The notes under the pieces were generated by a model that ran no database searches, was not told the origin of the DNA, and saw only the letters and a list, made by a program, of their open reading frames with translations. From Legionellaceae bacterium (GTDB taxonomy: Bacteria > Pseudomonadota > Gammaproteobacteria > Legionellales > Legionellaceae), in the NCBI GenBank assembly GCA_023266075.1, contig JAHFRX010000051.1:1-9877 (forward strand): a stretch of DNA of 9,877 nucleotides, read 5' to 3'. Position numbers and translations under genes: made by a program. This document shows, piece after piece, positions 6,002 to 9,877 of this stretch (positions are counted from its first letter, which is position 1; every line of letters starts with the position of its first letter).

Positions 6002-7025
6002 AGCGCTCAGCTTGCTTTTTTTAATCTGCTGCCATACTGCATCAGGAGATACGAATACACCATGGTTTACAGGTCCTTTATTAGCTGAACCTGCCGCTAC
6101 AATAGAACCAGGAAAAGTCAACATTGAATTATTTAATTTTAATTTTGATTCAAATGCCGTCTATGATAATCAAACCCAAGTCACACCTGTCTCACCTAGT
6201 ATCAGTCATCAGATAATTTCGCAGATCACTATTGGTTTGGCCTCTGGGCTCGATCTCGAATTACAACCCACTTTAATTAGCAACTATTTCCAAAATAAGA
6301 GGATGACCTCCCTGGGTGACACCTCCGTTATTTTAGGCATTCAAGCTTTAAAACAACATACAAATACATCCACACCAGATCTTCGCGTAGCATTAAGTGA
6401 AGTATTGCCCAGTGGTCATTATGAAAATTTATCTCAAGAAAATTACGCTTTAAATGCTACTGGGATTGGGAGCTATCAAACCGGATTAGATTTCAATTTT
6501 CAAAAACTAATTCCCTTGAAACAAGATTATTATCTCAATGCTCATTGGAGTTTTGGTTACCTCTATGCAAGTGCCGTACACATTAAAGGATACAGTTCTT
6601 ATGGCGGGACCGCGCTCACGAATGGTGATGTTAAACCAGGCAGCGCTTACACACTTGACCTCGCTGGAGAATTAAGCGTCTCTCAACATTGGGCCATTGT
6701 CTTAGAAGGCTTTTACCAACATCAAGATGCAGACCGATTTTTTGGTGATTATGGTAATCTTGATCTTAACTCTCCTAGAAAAACCAGAACAGAAATTAAA
6801 AAAGCGTTATCACGACTCATGCCAACAAAGCGTAATATTAGTTCACTATTTCTTGAGCTTCCTAAAATTGGTGACTCCACGATGAATATGATCTCTTTAG
6901 CGCCTGCTTTAGAGTACAATTTTAGTAGTAAACTTGGTATCATTATGGGTTATTGGTTTAGCTTTTATGGAAAAAACACGATTGATTTCAGATCCTTTTC
7001 AATCGGACTGAATATGTTTTTATAA
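5994..7025 (+). CDS. Predicted outer-membrane beta-barrel protein (MetA-phenol-degradation/transporter-like)
   Basis: The protein has 343 residues and a short signal peptide (MHKALSLLFLICCHTASG). The mature N-terminus TPWFTGPLLAEPAATIEPG (22-40) matches my memory of Legionella/Coxiella-type outer-membrane proteins in the 'Phenol_MetA_deg' transporter-like group (PF13557). The rest is made of alternating amphipathic strands with many Tyr, Phe and Asn residues, such as QITIGLASGLDLELQP, LDFNFQKLIPL, YYLNAHWSFGYLYA, HWAIVLEGFYQHQD, LAPALEYNFSSKLGIIMGYWFSF and FRSFSIGLNMFL, as in a barrel of roughly 12 strands. It begins 8 nt inside lolB with no obvious Shine-Dalgarno, so translation is probably coupled. 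It occupies the slot where ispE lies in many gammaproteobacteria and has no kinase motif. Substrate unknown. The family assignment is moderately sure. Confidence 0.68.
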   Translation: MHKALSLLFLICCHTASGDTNTPWFTGPLLAEPAATIEPGKVNIELFNFNFDSNAVYDNQTQVTPVSPSISHQIISQITIGLASGLDLELQPTLISNYFQNKRMTSLGDTSVILGIQALKQHTNTSTPDLRVALSEVLPSGHYENLSQENYALNATGIGSYQTGLDFNFQKLIPLKQDYYLNAHWSFGYLYASAVHIKGYSSYGGTALTNGDVKPGSAYTLDLAGELSVSQHWAIVLEGFYQHQDADRFFGDYGNLDLNSPRKTRTEIKKALSRLMPTKRNISSLFLELPKIGDSTMNMISLAPALEYNFSSKLGIIMGYWFSFYGKNTIDFRSFSIGLNMFL

Positions 7026-7053
7026 AAACCAGAGATATTTTCTGGAAAGCGCG

Positions 7054-7082
7054 TTGACAAATCATGCAAATATCTGCAAAAT
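7054..7082 (+). promoter_or_regulatory. Promoter of the tRNA-Gln gene
   Basis: A perfect TTGACA -35 (7054-7059) is followed after 17 bp by CAAAAT (7077-7082, 4/6 match), with TG one position upstream. A GC-rich discriminator-like ACGACCCG follows, as is common at stable-RNA promoters under stringent control. Transcription would begin near 7089, leaving a 5' leader of about 41 nt for RNase P to remove. prs may be read through from here. Confidence 0.6.
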
Positions 7083-7129
7083 ACGACCCGTCGAAGCACG
7101 GTGCAGAACTCTTGGCAGTGCGACGTTCT

Positions 7130-7204
7130 TGGGGTGTCGCCAAGCGGTAAGGCACAGGGTTTTGATCCCTGCATACCTAGGTTCGAATCCTAGCACCCCA
7201 GCCA
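7130..7204 (+). tRNA. tRNA-Gln (anticodon UUG), CCA encoded
   Basis: The sequence folds into a complete 75-nt cloverleaf close to E. coli tRNA-Gln. The acceptor strands are TGGGGTG (7130-7136) and CACCCCA (7194-7200), with discriminator G at 7201 and encoded CCA at 7202-7204. The D-arm holds AAGCGGTAAGG. The anticodon stem CAGGG/CCCTG (7155-7159, 7167-7171) encloses the loop TTTTGAT with anticodon TTG at 7162-7164. The T-arm has the standard GGTTCGAATCC. It reads CAA and, by wobble, CAG. tRNA-Gln just ahead of prs is a known gammaproteobacterial arrangement. Confidence 0.97.
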
Positions 7205-7316
7205 TATTTTGATATCTAGTTTTAAGCTTGGGTACCTAACTCATATTTAATATCAGACAAGAACATGCTACGCTAATCTAGTTATCTTCATACTCTAATA
7301 CCCAAAGGCCACATTC

Positions 7317-8264
7317 ATGTCAAATATGATGATATTTACAGGAAATTCAAATCAGAAGCTCGCTGAAGAAATTTCGAAACATTTAAATCTTCCTATGGGT
7401 AAAGCGCATGTTGGCACATTCAGCGATGGAGAAACATTGGTTGAAATTTTAGAAAACGTCCGCGGTAAAGACGTCTTCCTCATACAATCAACCTGTGCGC
7501 CTGCCAACAACAATCTCATGGAGTTACTCTCTATGGCAGATGCCATGCGCCGCGCATCTGCAGGACGTATTACAGCGGTTGTTCCCTATTTTGGTTATGC
7601 AAGACAAGATAGACGTGTTCGCTCAGCAAGGGTTCCTATCACCGCTAAAATTGTCGCTGATATGATGGCGAGTGTGGGTATTTGTCGTGTATTGACGGTC
7701 GATTTACATGCCGATCAAATTCAAGGATTTTTTTATATGCCCGTCGACAATGTGTACTCAACACCTATCTTATTTGAAGACATTAAACGTCAAAATTTAA
7801 GCAAAATCATGGTGATATCGCCCGATGTGGGCGGTGTTGTTCGTGCACGAGCAATGGCGAAACATTTGAATGACGCGGAGCTTTCCATCATTGATAAACG
7901 ACGTAGTGGACCCAATAAATCTGAAGTTATGCATATTATCGGCGAGCCATCTCATCGAAATTGCATTATTATTGATGACATTGTTGATACGTCGGGAACG
8001 CTCTGCTCTGCTGCAAAAGAGCTAAAACAATCCGGTGCAACAAGTGTTCGTGCCTATATCACGCACCCGGTGCTCTCTGGACCTGCAATTGAGAACATTG
8101 AGTCATCATTTCTCGATGAAATTGTCGTGACAGACACAATTCCTTTAACACCCAGAGCGCAAGCATGTAAAAAAATCAGAGTCGTCAGCCTCGCTAGCAT
8201 GCTTGGACAAGCAATAAAGCGTGTTAACGTCGAACAATCTGTGAGCTCAATGTTCGTTGATTAA
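7317..8264 (+). CDS. prs: Ribose-phosphate pyrophosphokinase (PRPP synthetase)
   Basis: Prs converts ribose 5-phosphate and ATP to PRPP, the precursor of purines, pyrimidines, NAD, His and Trp, in the cytoplasm. The 315-residue protein has the same length as E. coli Prs and is very similar throughout. Motifs include FSDGE (35-39), YFGYARQDRR (91-100) at the ATP site, VDLHADQIQGFF (128-139) with catalytic H131, SPDVGGVVRAR (168-178), IIDKRR (191-196) with the catalytic-loop K194, and the PRPP-binding loop DDIVDTSGTL (220-229). AAAGG (7304-7308) is 8 nt before the ATG. No convincing terminator lies between tRNA-Gln and prs, so read-through from the tRNA promoter is possible. I found no strong separate promoter in 7205-7303. 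The usual downstream gene rplY is absent. A convergent fis gene follows instead. Confidence 0.97.
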   Translation: MSNMMIFTGNSNQKLAEEISKHLNLPMGKAHVGTFSDGETLVEILENVRGKDVFLIQSTCAPANNNLMELLSMADAMRRASAGRITAVVPYFGYARQDRRVRSARVPITAKIVADMMASVGICRVLTVDLHADQIQGFFYMPVDNVYSTPILFEDIKRQNLSKIMVISPDVGGVVRARAMAKHLNDAELSIIDKRRSGPNKSEVMHIIGEPSHRNCIIIDDIVDTSGTLCSAAKELKQSGATSVRAYITHPVLSGPAIENIESSFLDEIVVTDTIPLTPRAQACKKIRVVSLASMLGQAIKRVNVEQSVSSMFVD

Positions 8265-8273
8265 ATAGCTTAT

Positions 8274-8312
8274 TTCAATGCCGACTTAAATAATATGTCA
8301 GTCAGCATTGAA
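8274..8312. terminator. Inverted repeat between convergent prs and fis, possible two-way terminator
   Basis: TTCAATGC (8274-8281) and GCATTGAA (8305-8312) are a perfect 8-bp inverted repeat. After a C/A mismatch, GACT and AGTC (8283-8286, 8300-8303) extend the stem by four pairs around a 13-nt loop. It sits exactly in the 55-bp gap between the two stops. No run of Ts follows on either strand, so intrinsic termination is only moderately likely. RNA end protection is an alternative. Confidence 0.4.
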
Positions 8313-8319
8313 CACTTCA

Positions 8320-8598
8320 TCAATCGCGCGAACCCACATATTTATCATCAAAATATCGTTTAAGTTTGGTTCTTAACGTGCCACGACTAATACCCAACAT
8401 CACTGCCGCGCGAGACTGATTGTATTTACAATGTTCCATAACAGCACGAAATAAAGGTGTCTCAACTTCTTCTAACACGAATTGGTATAAATCCACAGGA
8501 TCAGTCCCTTTCAACTCAGAAAAATATTTTTGAACTGATTGAGTCACACTTGCTGCTAAAGAAGCAGACTTCACACCAACATCATCATTCACTGCCAT
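8320..8598 (-). CDS. fis: Fis family nucleoid-associated DNA-binding protein
   Basis: Fis binds and bends DNA as a dimer, organising the nucleoid and modulating stable-RNA and many other promoters. This 92-residue protein follows E. coli Fis: SVQKYFSELKGTDPVDLYQF (21-40), VLEEVETPLFRAVMEH (41-56), and the C-terminal helix-turn-helix NQSRAAVMLGISRGTLRTKL (60-79). In the recognition helix the E. coli DNA contacts Arg85, Thr87 and Arg89 are kept (R72, T74, R76), but Asn84 and Lys90 are Ser and Thr here (S71, T77). The C-terminus has extra residues beyond the E. coli end (DDKYVGSRD). The ATG at 8598 is set by a perfect AAGGAG 8 nt upstream. A TTG at 8616 is an unlikely start. It has no dusB partner. 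A possible promoter (TTCACT 8657-8652, 17 bp, TATTAA 8634-8629) overlaps the preceding terminator. Legionella species carry several Fis paralogues, and which one this is cannot be told. Confidence 0.9.
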   Translation of the reverse strand: MAVNDDVGVKSASLAASVTQSVQKYFSELKGTDPVDLYQFVLEEVETPLFRAVMEHCKYNQSRAAVMLGISRGTLRTKLKRYFDDKYVGSRD

Positions 8599-8606
8599 CA
8601 CATTAA

Positions 8607-8612
8607 CTCCTT
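8607..8612 (-). promoter_or_regulatory. Ribosome binding site that fixes the fis start
   Basis: On the minus strand AAGGAG lies 8 nt before the ATG at 8598. It is the best Shine-Dalgarno in the window, fits high Fis expression, and rules out the upstream TTG as the start. Confidence 0.8.
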
Positions 8613-8634
8613 TCAATATTTAATGGGTTTAATA

Positions 8635-8682
8635 CAAATAGAAACAGCCGCAGTGAAGATTATCCAATCATTCACCACGGCT
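8635..8682 (-). terminator. Rho-independent terminator of the DUF945 gene
   Basis: On the minus strand AGCCGTGGTGAA (8682-8671) pairs over 12 bp with TTCACTGCGGCT (8657-8646), using two adjacent G-U pairs in the middle. The loop can pair further (GATT with AATC). The T-rich tail GTTTCTATTTG (8645-8635) follows. It begins 8 nt after the DUF945 stop codon and separates that gene from fis. Confidence 0.75.
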
Positions 8683-8690
8683 ATCGGACT

Positions 8691-9877
8691 TTAGAATTGG
8701 AGCATCTCAGCAGATAGAGGACGTCCATTTACAGAAATTTGACCTGCTACAAGTTTAATATCTATCATGTAATAGGTACCTTTTTGCACAATCGCACCTG
8801 CATTGATTAATTTAACAATCCGACTTTTGGCTGCAGCTTGTGCTTGCTCATCGATACTCTGATTCACTGGGGCTGCTGTCGTATCTACATGCTCATTTTT
8901 GGCTACTGGCGTCTCAGCATTCGCCGAAACGTCTGATGCCGGCTGTTGCTGACTTTCCTGTTGCGTTAAGAGCTTTGCCTTCTCGGCACGTACCATCATA
9001 GCGCTCAGTAAAGCTTCAGGCAGTTTAATTTTGCTTTCTCCTTCAACTTTTTGCATCCACTGAAATGTATTTCCTTTATCATTTTTTGGAAGTGTCACAT
9101 GAACAGAACCATCGACCTCACCCTCTGGCCCTACGACATTGAGCTCAGACACATCAAACGTAGCACCTTTACCAAATAGCTTTGGTAAGTCAGGTAAAAT
9201 TGCAAGCGCAGCTTGCTGGCGTGCTACATCAGAGCCATGCTGTACATCACCCATTTTTTTATTCATATCAACAAGTGTTGCAGCATCTAAATTTTTAATT
9301 GCAAAGCTTACACGTCCTGGACCATAACTCTTCTCGTGCATCAGTGCTTTTTCAAAAGCAGCATGGAAAGACGTTCCAAAAAGTTCCTCTTCAACATCAC
9401 TACTCGTTGTCATTTGTAACGCCTGTACATCGAGTATTTTCTGATCTTTAAAAGTCACTTCAAACAAAGGCACGTTTACCGTCACATCACCCAAAAACAA
9501 ACCAGAAGAAGAGCGATGAATATCATAAGTCAACGTTAACTTACTCATCGATGCGGTATGTTCTGCTTGAGAAAACCGCGCACCATCAACGACAACATCA
9601 CCTTCCACTTCATTCATATTAGAGGAAAATGTATGCTCACTCGCCATGCCTAACCATTGGAACTGACTATTATCTTGCTTGGAAATTAAGCGAAATGCAG
9701 GAACATCGATATGTAATAGCATTTTATTAGCATACGTCACAAAAAAAGCCACATCAAGTTTTGGTACCACAGAATCACTCGTAAACTTTTCTGAAAACTC
9801 AGTTTGATAAGCTTCAGGAACAGCAACTTGGCTATTTGCATAGCCAAGACCAAATTGTAAATTTTTATTAGCATAAA
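8691..9877 (-). CDS. DUF945 (YdgA-like) envelope protein, C-terminal part, runs off the right edge
   Basis: About 394 residues are visible. The frame is open to base 9877 without an in-frame ATG, so the true start lies outside the window. The GTG at 9770 is only the first internal start-like codon. The pattern fits E. coli YdgA (about 500 residues, N-terminal membrane anchor, periplasmic, function poorly known). Long runs of beta-strand-like sequence predominate, such as KLTLTYDIHRSSSGLFLGDVTVNVPLFEV, VSFAIKNLDAATLVDM and GATFDVSELNVVGPEGEVDGSVHVTLP. The end YYMIDIKLVAGQISVNG matches the YdgA ending 'sLqYaNGQItLNGq'. A Gln/Ala/Thr-rich linker (8826-8972) lies between the core and this last segment. 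The family is known in proteobacteria, but no biochemical role is established to my knowledge. A strong terminator follows. Confidence 0.75.
   Translation of the reverse strand, partial: YANKNLQFGLGYANSQVAVPEAYQTEFSEKFTSDSVVPKLDVAFFVTYANKMLLHIDVPAFRLISKQDNSQFQWLGMASEHTFSSNMNEVEGDVVVDGARFSQAEHTASMSKLTLTYDIHRSSSGLFLGDVTVNVPLFEVTFKDQKILDVQALQMTTSSDVEEELFGTSFHAAFEKALMHEKSYGPGRVSFAIKNLDAATLVDMNKKMGDVQHGSDVARQQAALAILPDLPKLFGKGATFDVSELNVVGPEGEVDGSVHVTLPKNDKGNTFQWMQKVEGESKIKLPEALLSAMMVRAEKAKLLTQQESQQQPASDVSANAETPVAKNEHVDTTAAPVNQSIDEQAQAAAKSRIVKLINAGAIVQKGTYYMIDIKLVAGQISVNGRPLSAEMLQF

Noticed and set aside
7029..7045. Hairpin CCAGA/TCTGG after the barrel gene
   Set aside because: The stem is only five pairs and no T run follows, too weak to call a terminator.
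6965..7174. 69-codon minus-strand frame across the tRNA-Gln gene
   Set aside because: It reads antisense through the tRNA cloverleaf and the end of the barrel gene, so it is not credible as a protein.
1..9877. CRISPR arrays, insertion sequences, prophage or integration sites
   Set aside because: I saw no regularly spaced direct repeats, transposase or integrase sequence, or terminal inverted repeats. tRNA-Gln is intact, with no partial copy of its 3' end seen nearby.

Overview
The window looks like ordinary chromosome from a gammaproteobacterium with moderately AT-rich DNA. It carries lolB, tRNA-Gln, prs, fis, coaD, plsC and a YdgA-type (DUF945) gene, mixed with several unfamiliar secreted and outer-membrane proteins. 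The style of the envelope proteins, for example the 'PWFTGPLL' barrel next to lolB, suggests Legionellales (Legionella/Coxiella relatives). That placement is inference, since no search could be run.

Left edge (1-1080, minus strand). The first gene is the 5' part of a DUF1778 (TacA-like) antitoxin. Its near-consensus promoter contains a 9-3-9 bp perfect palindrome, as expected for an autoregulated toxin-antitoxin operon whose toxin would lie beyond base 1. Upstream of it on the same strand is a small outer-membrane beta-barrel protein.

Secreted pair (1179-3834, plus strand). A predicted secreted seven-bladed beta-propeller is followed 16 nt later by a secreted protein with 16 cysteines. Motif by motif, that protein resembles a very divergent glycoside hydrolase family 19 (chitinase/endolysin) domain, with a large insertion and a C-terminal Cys-rich module. 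This is the most novel part of the window.

Lipid and cofactor block (3852-5332). A good promoter drives a 71-residue two-TM protein whose end overlaps plsC (lysophosphatidate acyltransferase). plsC converges on and overlaps coaD (phosphopantetheine adenylyltransferase) by 29 bp.

lolB-prs block (5408-8264, plus strand). lolB (outer-membrane lipoprotein receptor) overlaps a predicted outer-membrane barrel gene. Then come tRNA-Gln(UUG) with its own promoter and prs (PRPP synthetase). In many gammaproteobacteria ispE sits between lolB and prs. Here the barrel gene takes its place, and hemA and rplY are also missing from their usual flanking positions.

Right edge (8320-9877, minus strand). A Fis nucleoid-protein gene lies downstream of a YdgA-like DUF945 gene that runs off the window. 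A strong hairpin terminator separates them. I saw no insertion sequence, prophage or CRISPR array, and no gene-free stretch longer than about 300 bases.
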